The notes: generated from the sequence alone by a model not told the origin. A stretch of DNA of 34,825 nt from Clostridia bacterium (GCA_017473435.1 JAFULG010000052.1:1-34825), one strand, 5' to 3'; positions 14,923-23,921 are shown, counted from the first letter of the stretch. Numbers and translations: made by a program.

Positions 14923-15147
14923 TCAGAACAGGTCATATATAATATTTTCAAGGGTTGTTTTTCTGTTCCCTACGGTGATTTCAAATCCCTTCTCGCCTCT
15001 TGAAATTTCAACCTTATCGTACTGTGTCATATCTATGTTATACTGTGTTCTTTCTCTTACAAAAATTATACCGCATAAAAGAGCAGCAGCGCATAAAATT
15101 ACAAAAACAGAAAAGGCATACTGCCTTAAAACCGTCTTAAGCCCCAT
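14923..15147 (-). CDS. Small single-pass membrane protein coupled to spoIIP
   Basis: A 74-residue protein of no family I recognise. Residues about 9-29 form one hydrophobic helix (AFSVFVILCAAALLCGIIFV), then a charged extracytoplasmic or cytoplasmic tail of 45 residues (EISRGEKGFEITVGNRKTTLENIIYDLF). The ATG at 15147 overlaps the last 11 bases of spoIIP, and GAGG lies 9 bases before it inside spoIIP, so translation is coupled. The location suggests a sporulation-associated role, but nothing in the sequence defines it. Confidence 0.65.
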   Translation of the reverse strand: MGLKTVLRQYAFSVFVILCAAALLCGIIFVRERTQYNIDMTQYDKVEISRGEKGFEITVGNRKTTLENIIYDLF

Positions 15148-16294
15148 CTTTCTTTACCTCATATTCCTCAAGTATTCCGCACAGTGCCCTGCCAAGCATT
15201 TTTCCCGAATAAACCGCCTCATCAAGAGTGTTTGCATCACTTCCCATTTCTACTAAAAGAGAGCAGGGAGTAAGCCCCATATTATAGCTTCTGGCGCAGA
15301 AGAAAACCGGTCTTGTAAGCCCCGGATAAAGGCTTTCCATGCTCTGCTGAAGCTTTAATGCAAAGGTAAGATTTTTCTCCCAGTCGGGCAGGTCCGTGAT
15401 ACCGTTACCTTCCTCCTGACAGCCTGAAATCAGCATAATCTGAGCCGCCTTTTTGCCGTTAATCAAGGCTGTTGGCTTCGTTTTTTCTCCGCTGTCATTC
15501 TGTATTGCGTCACGGTGAACATCAAGAGTTATTATTACTGACGGATTCTTTTCAAGCAGCTTTTTCACCGCATCCTCTGAGCGGTAATACGCCCCTGTAT
15601 AGGGGTTATCGTAAACATTCGTATCATGGATAACCTTAAAGCCCTGCTTTTCAATCTCCTCGGCTATCGCCTTGCCTACCCGTATCATATTAAGAGCCTT
15701 ATCGTTGCTTCTTGAAAGGTAACCCTGAGCATAAAAATCACGGTCGAGCATCTGATAGGTTTCCGTAGTATGGGTGTGATAAATCAGCACGGCAGGCTTA
15801 TCGCGGCTTACGGTCAGAGGAAGCCTTTCTCCCAGCTTTTTTTCAATATCAATTTCAGTCCTGTTTGTATTTTTCACTCTGACATTTTCAAACTCATCGG
15901 TAACACCGTCATCTGTAAAGGTGTACTCGATTATGTCGCCGTCCTTTTTATCCTTGGCGGCGTTTTTTTCTGCCTGCTTTACAGCCTTGGCAATGTCATC
16001 ATCCGTAACGGTAAGCGTATCCTTTTTACTCTCTGAATTCATAGGCTTTACAGTAATCGCAGCCTGTGAATCCGCTTTTGACACAGCCTGAGCCGATGTG
16101 ACCTGTGTCGCCTGTGTATCGGGTACGGTATTCAGGCTGATCCCCTTTGACGGCAGATAGGTTTTCACACTCTGAACCGTGAGAAAGGCAAGCATCTGCG
16201 TTACCTCACGGTTAAAAAAGCAGCAGCATACCGCAAGCACAACTAAAAGCAGCGTCCTCACAGCAGCTCTTACGTACCTTTCCTTCGCCCTCAT
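15137..16294 (-). CDS. spoIIP: Stage II sporulation protein P
   Basis: SpoIIP is a mother-cell peptidoglycan amidase and endopeptidase. With SpoIID and SpoIIM it degrades septal wall and drives engulfment of the forespore. The 385-residue protein has an N-terminal membrane segment (TLLLVVLAVCCCFF), a polar region of about 120 residues, and the amidase domain with AVLIYHTHTTETY, GFKVIHDTNVYDNP, VIITLDVHRDAI and LLVEMGSDANTLDEA, whose His and Glu residues fit zinc binding. AAAGGGG lies 9 bases before the ATG. It follows gpr by 45 bases, the same pair order as in Bacillus. Confidence 0.93.
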   Translation of the reverse strand: MRAKERYVRAAVRTLLLVVLAVCCCFFNREVTQMLAFLTVQSVKTYLPSKGISLNTVPDTQATQVTSAQAVSKADSQAAITVKPMNSESKKDTLTVTDDDIAKAVKQAEKNAAKDKKDGDIIEYTFTDDGVTDEFENVRVKNTNRTEIDIEKKLGERLPLTVSRDKPAVLIYHTHTTETYQMLDRDFYAQGYLSRSNDKALNMIRVGKAIAEEIEKQGFKVIHDTNVYDNPYTGAYYRSEDAVKKLLEKNPSVIITLDVHRDAIQNDSGEKTKPTALINGKKAAQIMLISGCQEEGNGITDLPDWEKNLTFALKLQQSMESLYPGLTRPVFFCARSYNMGLTPCSLLVEMGSDANTLDEAVYSGKMLGRALCGILEEYEVKKDGA

Positions 16295-16339
16295 AATCGC
16301 ACCCCTTTTTAAAAATCTATTCGCAAAAAAGAGAAAAAA

Positions 16340-17239
16340 TTACACCGTGGCAACAATGCTCATTATTTCCCCGGCTGTAAGCTTAGGCTGAAGGGCACGG
16401 TTTATCGCAAGGGAAACAAGTCCCGAGGCTCGCTTTATCACAAGGTCAATTTCCTTAGGAGTTACCATCATTCCCTTTTCGCCTGACAGAATTGCGTCAC
16501 GCTTGCTGCTGTCAAGCTCAATGCCACCTGCTTCAAGCACATCAAGGGCAACGGTGATACCGTCAACAACGGTGGGCACTCCTACGGCAATTACGGGTAC
16601 TCCGAGAAAATCTTTATTTATCTCCCTTCTTCGGTTACCTACCCCAGAGCCGGGGGAAACACCCGTATCACACATCTGTACAGTATTACCGAGTCTTTCA
16701 AGGCTCCTTGCCGCAAGTGCATCAATCACTATTACTGCAACGGGCTCTATCTGACGGACGATTCCCTTTAATATCTCCGCCGTCTCAATGCCCGTGTTTC
16801 CGAGAACGCCCGGAACAATACCCGCAACGCTGTTAAGCTCGGAAAGTGCCGCGGATTTTCCTATTTCGTCCTTTATATGTCTCGTTGCAAGTAAAAGAGA
16901 TATACATTCCGGGCCGAGAGCATCGGGAGTTATATCACGGTTGCCCAGACCTGCCACAAGCACAGTACCCTCCTTTTCGGGAAGAAGCTTTTTTATTTCT
17001 TCCGAGAGAATTTCACTCCACTCGTCAAGCATATCTGAGGTGCTTTCAGAATCGGGCAATTCCGCGGTAATGTATCTTCCCATTTTTTTACCGAGGTTTT
17101 TTTCTCCCTCTTCGTCGGTGACGGTAATGTGACTTATTTTTATGCCGTTGATTTCCTTTTTCTCCATAGTGATCCCTCTCAGAGATTCATCCTTTACGCT
17201 TTCGTGTCTTTCTATTGCAAGATCTGTTCTGAAATTCAT
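16340..17239 (-). CDS. gpr: Germination protease GPR
   Basis: GPR is the aspartic-type endopeptidase that degrades small acid-soluble spore proteins during germination. It is made as an inactive zymogen in the forespore. The 299-residue protein opens with MNFRTDLAIERHE; TDLAIE resembles both the autoprocessing site of the enzyme and its SASP cleavage site. Core segments are VAGLGNRDITPDALGP, HIKDE, GIETAEILKG, VIDALAARSLERLGNTVQ and DTGVSPGSGVGNRR. The ATG has ACGGAG upstream. It is divergent from rpsT and leads the gpr-spoIIP-small protein operon. I found no convincing sigma-G promoter by eye. Confidence 0.94.
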   Translation of the reverse strand: MNFRTDLAIERHESVKDESLRGITMEKKEINGIKISHITVTDEEGEKNLGKKMGRYITAELPDSESTSDMLDEWSEILSEEIKKLLPEKEGTVLVAGLGNRDITPDALGPECISLLLATRHIKDEIGKSAALSELNSVAGIVPGVLGNTGIETAEILKGIVRQIEPVAVIVIDALAARSLERLGNTVQMCDTGVSPGSGVGNRRREINKDFLGVPVIAVGVPTVVDGITVALDVLEAGGIELDSSKRDAILSGEKGMMVTPKEIDLVIKRASGLVSLAINRALQPKLTAGEIMSIVATV

Positions 17240-17331
17240 TTTTTTCTCCGTAATCTATTGCATTATTTTAAATTATATGCTATCATTATTGGCGCTTTGA
17301 AAAAAAGTATATCTTAAATTGCAAAAATATC

Positions 17332-17360
17332 TTGATTTTTCTTAAAAATGATGATATTAT
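17332..17360 (+). promoter_or_regulatory. Sigma-A promoter of rpsT
   Basis: TTGATT (17332-17337), 17-base spacer, TATTAT (17355-17360), 42 bases before the rpsT start. Confidence 0.75.
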
Positions 17361-17402
17361 ATCTTCTGCATGACGCTATGAGAATAAGAGGAGGTGTAAA
17401 CT

Positions 17403-17663
17403 ATGCCAAACATTAAATCAGCAAAGAAGCGTGTTCTTGTTAACGCAACAAAGGCAGCACGCAACAAGTCAGCTAACTCCGCTCTTAAGACAGCTCTTAA
17501 GAAGGCTAACGCTGCTATCGAAGCAAACTCTGATGATAAGGAAGTAGCTGTTAAGCTCGCAGTTAAGAAGATTGACCAGGCTGTTGCTAAGGGTCTCCTT
17601 CACAAGAACAACGCTGCAAGAAAGAAGTCAGCTCTTACAGTTAAGCTCAACGCTTCAAAATAA
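17403..17663 (+). CDS. rpsT: 30S ribosomal protein S20
   Basis: S20 binds 16S rRNA early in 30S assembly. The 86-residue, Lys/Ala-rich protein begins MPNIKSAKKRVLVNATKAAR and ends with the conserved HKNNAARKKSALTVKLNA. AGGAGGTG lies 7 bases before the ATG. It stands alone between its own promoter and a terminator, divergent from gpr, the same neighbour arrangement as in Bacillus. Confidence 0.97.
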   Translation: MPNIKSAKKRVLVNATKAARNKSANSALKTALKKANAAIEANSDDKEVAVKLAVKKIDQAVAKGLLHKNNAARKKSALTVKLNASK

Positions 17664-17686
17664 TTGAGCATTAAAAGAGAAATTAC

Positions 17687-17713
17687 GAGATGGGTAATAC
17701 CCGTCTCTTTTTC
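17687..17713 (+). terminator. Rho-independent terminator of rpsT
   Basis: Stem GAGATGGGT / ACCCGTCTC (9 pairs, one G-U) with loop AAT, then TTTTTCTTTTTT, 24 bases past the stop codon. Confidence 0.9.
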
Positions 17714-17778
17714 TTTTTTATGTTTGTTGCCGTTTTTTTATATTTTTTTAAAAGATAATAAGAATTGGAATTTATATA

Positions 17779-17807
17779 TTGTTTTTTATTACATAGTATG
17801 GTATACT
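17779..17807 (+). promoter_or_regulatory. Sigma-A promoter of the 17839 surface-protein gene
   Basis: TTGTTT (17779-17784), 17-base spacer, TATACT (17802-17807), 31 bases before the ATG. Confidence 0.65.
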
Positions 17808-17838
17808 CTGTATACAAATATAATGGAGGAATACTATT

Positions 17839-20046
17839 ATGAAACGTAAAATTTTTAAATCCCTTGTATTTCTCGTTTTCTTCACGGCGCTTTCGGCTGT
17901 TTTTGTTTTTAATTCATCGGCTGCCGGATATTCAAAGCAAGGTGATTTTACCTTCTACATTGACGGCGCAAAGGCAACTGTAACCCAATATAACGGCACA
18001 TCCGCTCAGGTTACAGTTCCCTCAAAGGTCGGCTCAGCTACGGTTGTAGCCGTCGGAAGTCAGGCCTTCTGGTCGAAAAAGAACATCACCTCCCTTACCC
18101 TTCCCTCAACTATCCAGGCCATTGGAAAAGCCGCCTTCAATGAATGTACGGGACTTACAAGGCTTGTTCTCCCCTCTTCGCTGAAAATTATTTCAGACAG
18201 CGCCTTCTGGTACTGCACAGGACTCAGAGCAATGTACATACCGCCTTCGGTAACATCCATTTCTTCAACCGCCTTCAAGGGCTGCTCCAATCTTACTGCT
18301 TACGTTATCCCCGGCTCCTATGCCGAAAAATTCGTAAGCGCAGACCCCAATGTCAAGCTCGGCTACAGATTTGCCAGCTCCGTAAAATTCATTTCATCAA
18401 AAACCACGGTTGCAATAGGCTCAACGCCCAAGCTTATATATACGGTCTATCCCTCAAACGTCTACAGTAAGGCCGTTGTTTTCAAATCAAGCAATCCGGC
18501 TGTAGCAACAGTTTCCGCTGCCGGCGTTGTAACCCCCCTTAAATGCGGTCAGACCGTTGTCACCGTTACAACCGCCGACGGAAGCAACAAATCCTCTAAG
18601 GTAACCGTTACCGTTGTGCCTCAGCAGGTTACGGGAGTCGCACAGCCTACAACAAGCGCCTCCGGCTATACAATAACCTGGAACGCTTCAAGGGGTGCCG
18701 CCTCATACGGTATTTACAGATATAATACCTCAACCAAGGCATGGGATCTTGTAAGCATACAGTCAGCACGTTCTTATTCCGTAACAGGTCTTAAGCCGGG
18801 CAATTATGCCGATTACAGAATTCTCGCCTTCACAAAAATAGGAAGCACCTTCTATAAGGCCCTCCCCTCCGCTACCTTCCGAGCAACAGTTCTCACACCG
18901 GGTACGGTAAGCAACGTAAAGGTCACCCAGGCAGTAAATTCCGTTCAGCTTTCATGGCCAGCAACAGTCAACACAACAGGCTACAACATTTATATTTACA
19001 ATCAGCTTTCAAAAAGATATGAGCTTTATACCCAGACCCCGAAGACATCGGTAATAATCAAAAACCTTCCCTCTAACAGTAAAAATATCTTCGCGGTTCG
19101 TTCTTATCTGATTTACGGCGGAAAAACCTATTTTGCTCCGTCCTATGCAGGTAACATCATCGGATACACTCTTCCCGAAAGAGTTACGGGCCTTAAGGCA
19201 GATGCCTCCTCCCTTACACAGACAAGTGCAAGACTCACCTGGAATATGCTCAAGGGTGTAAGCGGCTACGAGCTTTATCGTGTCGATGGTGATTCCAAGC
19301 AGACCCTTATCGCAAAGCTCGGAAACTGTGCCTTTACCGGCTACACCGTTGACGGACTTGAGCCCGGTAAGGCAGTAAAATACATCATAAGAGCCTACGA
19401 CTCAAACGGTACCGTCCGCTACGGTCAGTTCTCTGATACCGTTACCGTTCAGACGGCAACAGCTCCGGCAAACAATGCAGAGGCCTTCAACGGCTTCATA
19501 TACGCCCTTAACAGCTCAAAGTCAAGTCAGGACAGCTTCTACCTTATCAAAACCACCGAGGTTTCAAACCTTGCAGGTAATCAGACAAGCGACTGCGCCG
19601 AAATTCTTGACACTGTAGCCAAGACTAATTTTTCAAAGCTTTATTTCAAAAACGGATTGGAGACCGAAACCGCACTCACCGCAGAAAGCTTCGTAAGCCC
19701 TTACAACACCCCCTCACAGCTTAAGCTTGACGAGGTGAAGAGCTTTGAATACTCCGAGGACGGTGACGGCTACAAGGTCATCATTGAGCTTAAGGAAGAA
19801 ACCGAGCAGAACGGTGTAAACGCAAAAATCGCCCCCGTAATCAACTGGGGAGTTGTAGCAGGTCAGCATAACGGCTTCGTTTTTGAGCGCTGCCTTTATG
19901 AGGGAACAGTGATTGAAGCAAAGGTACTCAACGGAAAAATTGAATATATGACAATCACAATGCCTCTTCAGTTTGCTTTTACCTTCAACTCATCACCTTA
20001 CCTCTTCTCGGAAACAATAACCCACAACTACATTTTCGGTTGGTAA
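17839..20046 (+). CDS. Secreted LRR (BspA-like)/Big_2/Fn3 protein
   Basis: A 735-residue exported protein. Residues 1-28 are a signal peptide (ending SSAAG). Residues about 55-165 are BspA-type leucine-rich repeats (ITSLTLPSTIQAIGKAAFNECTGLTRLVLPSSLKIISDSAF and onward). A Big_2 domain follows (about 180-262, VVFKSSNPAVATVSAAGVV), then three Fn3-like repeats to about residue 540. The last 190 residues (from AFNGFIYALNSSKSS) form a domain that seems shared with the next two genes (YKVIIELKEE, HNGFVFE). There is no sortase signal or anchor. GGAGGA lies 9 bases before the ATG. Such proteins usually mediate adhesion or protein binding at the cell surface; the ligand is unknown. Confidence 0.8.
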   Translation: MKRKIFKSLVFLVFFTALSAVFVFNSSAAGYSKQGDFTFYIDGAKATVTQYNGTSAQVTVPSKVGSATVVAVGSQAFWSKKNITSLTLPSTIQAIGKAAFNECTGLTRLVLPSSLKIISDSAFWYCTGLRAMYIPPSVTSISSTAFKGCSNLTAYVIPGSYAEKFVSADPNVKLGYRFASSVKFISSKTTVAIGSTPKLIYTVYPSNVYSKAVVFKSSNPAVATVSAAGVVTPLKCGQTVVTVTTADGSNKSSKVTVTVVPQQVTGVAQPTTSASGYTITWNASRGAASYGIYRYNTSTKAWDLVSIQSARSYSVTGLKPGNYADYRILAFTKIGSTFYKALPSATFRATVLTPGTVSNVKVTQAVNSVQLSWPATVNTTGYNIYIYNQLSKRYELYTQTPKTSVIIKNLPSNSKNIFAVRSYLIYGGKTYFAPSYAGNIIGYTLPERVTGLKADASSLTQTSARLTWNMLKGVSGYELYRVDGDSKQTLIAKLGNCAFTGYTVDGLEPGKAVKYIIRAYDSNGTVRYGQFSDTVTVQTATAPANNAEAFNGFIYALNSSKSSQDSFYLIKTTEVSNLAGNQTSDCAEILDTVAKTNFSKLYFKNGLETETALTAESFVSPYNTPSQLKLDEVKSFEYSEDGDGYKVIIELKEETEQNGVNAKIAPVINWGVVAGQHNGFVFERCLYEGTVIEAKVLNGKIEYMTITMPLQFAFTFNSSPYLFSETITHNYIFGW

Positions 20047-20100
20047 TAATTGTTTGTTAAAACAAATTACATAAATCATTATGAATGGAGGACACTAAAA

Positions 20101-22641
20101 ATGAAAAAAACACTCAAAACAGCTTTAGTCATCCTCATCTGCATTGCTACTATCTCAGCAACAATGCTCATGGCTTCAGCTGTAGGCACACCCACTGCCA
20201 AAGTAAAGGCAGTAACCTACAACTCTGTATCTCTCTACTGGACAGCAGTATCAGGTGCTGACTATTATCAGATTCAGAGAAAGACCAGCACAACAAACTG
20301 GGTAAACCTTTCCACAGCCTATACAGGCACATCCTACACAGACACTAAGAGCCTTGTAACCGGTACAATTTACGGCTACCGTGTACGTGCAGTTGATAAG
20401 GGTCTTTTCGGTAAGCTTACCTACGGCGCATGGACCTCCATGGTTGTTGCAAAGCCCCTTCCTGCTCAGGTTACAGGTTTAAGAGTAAGTGCCGCAAACC
20501 ACACAGCAGTTCAGCTTACATGGAACAAGGTTGCAGGTGCTACAGGCTATACTGTTCAGTTCCTTAACGGCAGCAAATGGCAGAACTACAGAACATTGGC
20601 AGGCAATGTTCTCGTTGTTGGTAACCTTTCTCTCGCAAGAACCTACAGCTTCCGTGTTCTCGCTTACAGAACTGTTTCAGGCAAATACATCTACGGTTCT
20701 GCAAGTGCAGTGCTCAAGACAGCTCCCGTGCTCCTTGCTCCTGCAAAGGTAGTTCTTCCTGCAGTTACTGCAACGGCGGTTAAAATCCAATGGTCAGCAG
20801 TTTCAGGCGCAAAGGGCTATGAGGTTTATAACTATGACACAAAAACATGGGTAAACAGAGGCACAAGCACCTTTGCCCTTTTCACAAATCTTAAGCCCGG
20901 CTCAAAGCATCAGTATAAGGTAAGAGCTTACTACGGCACAGTAAAGGGTAAGGAAACCGCAACCTACACCTTCCAGACCAACCCCTCAGTTCCCGCAAAT
21001 CTCAGAGCAGTAAGCGCTACAGACAAGTCAATCACCTTCACCTGGGATAAGTCAGAAGGCGCTCTCGGTTATCAGTATCAGTACTATAACCACTCAACAA
21101 AGAAGTGGTCAAGCGGCTATACCACAACCTCAAACACCGTAACCGTTTCAGGTCTTACCGGTAACACAACCTACGGCTTCAAGGTTCGCGCTTATATCGC
21201 TAACACAAACGTTTACAACATCAGCCAGTATGCATTCAGTAACTTTGCTCCCACAATCGCATACAAGACTGTTCTTCCTGCTTCAACCCTTACAGTAACA
21301 GGTGCAGACAGCACAACAATCAACCTTAAGTGGACAGCAGTATCAGGCGCAAGAGGCTATGTACTTGAAAAGTATGACGCTTCACGCAGCGAATGGTTCG
21401 TTTACGATTTCAACGCTTCCCAGTGGAAGTCAGCTTCAAACCTTACTGAAAACAGCGTAACCGAAACAACAGCTCTCTCTCTTGCAGACAGAGGTGCAAC
21501 AGGCAGATCCGACCTCTACCGTGTAAGCGCTGTTGATGCTACCGGCAGAAAGTGCACACCTTCAGCTGAAGTATTCGGCTACACAACAAACGTATTTGTT
21601 GGCGCTGCTACTCACAAAAACGGTACACACGCCTTTGATATTCAGCAGATTATCAGATTCCCCAAGATAAGCGGTGCTACATCATACCGTGTATACACAA
21701 GAACTCCCATCACAGAGGTTTATGTTGACCTTGCTTTAGGCGAGCTTGTTGATAAGGGCACACATTATCAGGCAGCAATTTACATGGCTCCCAAGTCAAT
21801 CCATTCAATTATGGTAATCGGTATGGATTCAGCCGGCAAGACATTAAGCAGTGCTACTAACTGGTTGACCTTCAAGCTCGGCGAAATTCCCATGTACGCA
21901 AGCAACCACGGCTACTACAACATTTCAGTAAACTCACAGCTTCTTTACGCTGTAAGAGCTATCAACAACACCAAGGCTTACAAGGGTGAGCTTACAGTCA
22001 AGAACAATTCAGTTCTTTCCTATTCAATCAACTCCCTTAAGATTCCTCTCTTCCTGGTTAACCTCAAGACTCCCGAAGAAGTTGAAGCATACTTCAAGAA
22101 GTATGAAAGCGAAGGCGAGACACTTGATACCAACTCATCCGAAGTTTACAACTCAACACTCGTATTCAACGACGGTACAGCTAAGAACGATGAAGGCAGA
22201 ACAGTTTACCTCAAGACATACCTTGAGCCCTCTGCCAACTCAACAAAAACTGCTTACCTCTATAACAGCAAGAACTACGCAGCTTGGAGAAACGGCATAA
22301 CTAACGTAAAGACCGTTAAGAATGCTGACGGCGGCTACACTATCTCCTTCACAATCAAGCAGGAGGGTCAGGCTGCAAACTACCACAACGGCTTCATTTC
22401 ATCCCTTAATGCTATTGACTTCGGTGCAGCTGACGGCTTCAATATGGAGAACTTCAGAGTTGGTGCTTCAAACATCAAGGTAACAGTTGGTCCCGACGGT
22501 CTTCTTAAGGCATTCAACGCTTCCTCACCCTATTCAGCAACCTTCAAGGCAAGCTTCGTATCCGGTGAAGATTCAAGCATTGCCTCAATGGAAATGGGTA
22601 TGGCTGGCAGCAACATTTTCAACTACAGCTTCACAAAATAA
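20101..22641 (+). CDS. Secreted multi-Fn3 protein with shared C-terminal domain
   Basis: An 846-residue exported protein starting MKKTLKTALVILICIATISA (signal peptide to about residue 28). Five to six Fn3-like repeats follow, each with the pattern V.L.W..V.GA.GY.V and G....YRVRAY, to about residue 600. The C-terminal 210 residues carry the domain seen in the neighbours (LLYAVRAINNTKAYKGELTV, then ADGGYTISFTIKQE and YHNGFI). I place the start at 20101, with GGAGG 9 bases upstream; the reading frame opens earlier at 20050 but adds 17 non-signal residues. It is Ala/Thr/Ser-rich with codon use of a highly expressed gene, and follows the LRR gene by 54 bases, probably in one operon. Confidence 0.8.
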   Translation: MKKTLKTALVILICIATISATMLMASAVGTPTAKVKAVTYNSVSLYWTAVSGADYYQIQRKTSTTNWVNLSTAYTGTSYTDTKSLVTGTIYGYRVRAVDKGLFGKLTYGAWTSMVVAKPLPAQVTGLRVSAANHTAVQLTWNKVAGATGYTVQFLNGSKWQNYRTLAGNVLVVGNLSLARTYSFRVLAYRTVSGKYIYGSASAVLKTAPVLLAPAKVVLPAVTATAVKIQWSAVSGAKGYEVYNYDTKTWVNRGTSTFALFTNLKPGSKHQYKVRAYYGTVKGKETATYTFQTNPSVPANLRAVSATDKSITFTWDKSEGALGYQYQYYNHSTKKWSSGYTTTSNTVTVSGLTGNTTYGFKVRAYIANTNVYNISQYAFSNFAPTIAYKTVLPASTLTVTGADSTTINLKWTAVSGARGYVLEKYDASRSEWFVYDFNASQWKSASNLTENSVTETTALSLADRGATGRSDLYRVSAVDATGRKCTPSAEVFGYTTNVFVGAATHKNGTHAFDIQQIIRFPKISGATSYRVYTRTPITEVYVDLALGELVDKGTHYQAAIYMAPKSIHSIMVIGMDSAGKTLSSATNWLTFKLGEIPMYASNHGYYNISVNSQLLYAVRAINNTKAYKGELTVKNNSVLSYSINSLKIPLFLVNLKTPEEVEAYFKKYESEGETLDTNSSEVYNSTLVFNDGTAKNDEGRTVYLKTYLEPSANSTKTAYLYNSKNYAAWRNGITNVKTVKNADGGYTISFTIKQEGQAANYHNGFISSLNAIDFGAADGFNMENFRVGASNIKVTVGPDGLLKAFNASSPYSATFKASFVSGEDSSIASMEMGMAGSNIFNYSFTK

Positions 22642-22655
22642 GTAAAAACTCAGGA

Positions 22656-22689
22656 ATCAAGGGATACTTTCCGGGTATCCCTTGATTTT
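22656..22689 (+). terminator. Hairpin terminator between the 20101 and 22722 genes
   Basis: Perfect 12-bp stem ATCAAGGGATAC / GTATCCCTTGAT with a 7-base loop, then TTTTA. The T run is short, so readthrough into the next gene is likely; no separate promoter is evident for that gene. Confidence 0.75.
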
Positions 22690-22721
22690 ATAGGAATTCC
22701 TTGTGAAAGGATAAAAGCCTT

Positions 22722-23657
22722 ATGACACAGAAAAAATTCTTTCAGATTGCCGGCATTGCAGTTATCGCAGTTTGGGTGTTCTGTATCACCTTTGCAATCG
22801 CTTATAAGATACAGACACGTTCATCGGATAAAAATCATCCTGTAACAAGCCCTACGGCAACCACCACAACAACACCCTTTGTAAACACAACAGGCTATTA
22901 TGGTGTGCAGCCGTCAACTGATCCTGTTTTTGCGGCATCTCCGACAACTGCAGGCAATCAGAGCTTAATCAATCCCACGTCATCCGTAACAACAGCTCCT
23001 ACTACACAGGCAAGCAATGTACCTCAGGATAAAGGCGAAATCATCAACGCATACGTCAACGGTGTAAATCAGCTCAAGAATACGCAAAACTTTTCAATGA
23101 ACAAAAACGACACCCTTAATGTAAACATTACGGATGTTCAGATTTCAGGCGGAAGTGCATTCAAAAGCGCAGTTATGGCTTTTGCTAACAAAATGATTGC
23201 TCCTCCCGCCCCGGAAAGCTATACCTTTATCGGCGGTGTGGACGCAGCAACGGGCGAAACACCTAACTCTACAATCGCACCTCTTAATGTTGCTGCTCAG
23301 GTAGATATCAACGCTGTAACCAACGCTACAGCAGCACCTACAGCTGACGGCGGTTATACGGTTTCACTCACAATTCAGCCTGAAAATCAGACAATGTACG
23401 CTCCTGCCCCCAACCTTTCAACTATGGTTGAGATTATTGATGTTCAGTCACTTCTTCCCGCTAACGCAACCTTAAGTGATGTAAATATCAGTTATGCTCC
23501 TTCCACAGTTTCAGCCGTTTTCGACAGCCAGAACAGAATCGTTTCAATGGAGCACCGTCTCGAATCCAAGGGCGGCGGTACAGGTAAAATGATCGTCGAA
23601 GCGACCATGACAATGGAAGGTAATTATACAAGTAATTATACTATTACTTACAATTAA
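22722..23657 (+). CDS. Membrane-anchored protein with Thr-rich stalk and shared C-terminal domain
   Basis: A 311-residue protein. Residues about 6-29 (FFQIAGIAVIAVWVFCITFAIAY) form an N-terminal membrane anchor without a clear cleavage site. Residues 38-100 are a low-complexity Thr/Ser/Pro/Ala stalk. From KGEIINAYVNGVNQLKNTQ on lies the same domain as in the two genes before it (TADGGYTVSLTIQPEN, near residue 215). AAAGGAT lies before the ATG. This gene contains little besides the shared domain and an anchor, so it may hold the cell-bound member of a three-protein set. No function can be assigned. Confidence 0.72.
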   Translation: MTQKKFFQIAGIAVIAVWVFCITFAIAYKIQTRSSDKNHPVTSPTATTTTTPFVNTTGYYGVQPSTDPVFAASPTTAGNQSLINPTSSVTTAPTTQASNVPQDKGEIINAYVNGVNQLKNTQNFSMNKNDTLNVNITDVQISGGSAFKSAVMAFANKMIAPPAPESYTFIGGVDAATGETPNSTIAPLNVAAQVDINAVTNATAAPTADGGYTVSLTIQPENQTMYAPAPNLSTMVEIIDVQSLLPANATLSDVNISYAPSTVSAVFDSQNRIVSMEHRLESKGGGTGKMIVEATMTMEGNYTSNYTITYN

Positions 23658-23670
23658 AATCCGAAAACTA

Positions 23671-23699
23671 TTGACTTGAAAGAGTCAGAATGATATAAT
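23671..23699 (+). promoter_or_regulatory. Strong sigma-A promoter of the 23733 gene
   Basis: TTGACT (23671-23676), 17-base spacer, TATAAT (23694-23699). One mismatch to consensus; 33 bases before the start codon. Confidence 0.82.
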
Positions 23700-23732
23700 T
23701 ACAGAGTAATATTATTTATGGAGGAATTTACC

Positions 23733-23921
23733 ATGGAAACATTCAAGAAGATTGCAAAAATTGTAGCTATCATTGTCGCTGTTGCAGCAGCAGTTGCAGG
23801 TATTTATTTCGCTGTTACAAAGCTTATCGAAAAGAAAAAGGCTAAGAACGCAGACGAAAGAGAAAACTATGTTTCCTGCTCCTGCATGGAAGCTGACTTC
23901 ATTTCAGAAACAAACGCATAA
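23733..23921 (+). CDS. Small membrane protein with C-terminal SCSC motif
   Basis: A 62-residue protein starting METFKKIAKI. Residues about 8-32 are one long hydrophobic helix (IVAIIVAVAAAVAGIYFAVT), followed by a Lys-rich stretch and the tail ENYVSCSCMEADFISETNA. I choose the ATG at 23733 because GGAGGA lies 7 bases upstream; an earlier in-frame ATG at 23718 is part of that ribosome binding site. A near-consensus promoter and own terminator make it a single-gene transcript that is probably well expressed. I know similar short proteins with a conserved Cys pair tail only as hypothetical proteins of Clostridia. Confidence 0.72.
   Translation: METFKKIAKIVAIIVAVAAAVAGIYFAVTKLIEKKKAKNADERENYVSCSCMEADFISETNA

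Noticed and set aside
14798-15256. 152-codon plus-strand reading frame
   Set aside because: It lies antisense to the lysine riboswitch, the small membrane protein and spoIIP, and has no ribosome binding site.
17240-17330. Sigma-G promoter for gpr
   Set aside because: GCATA and CATATAAT-like pieces occur, but none at the right spacing with both boxes acceptable.
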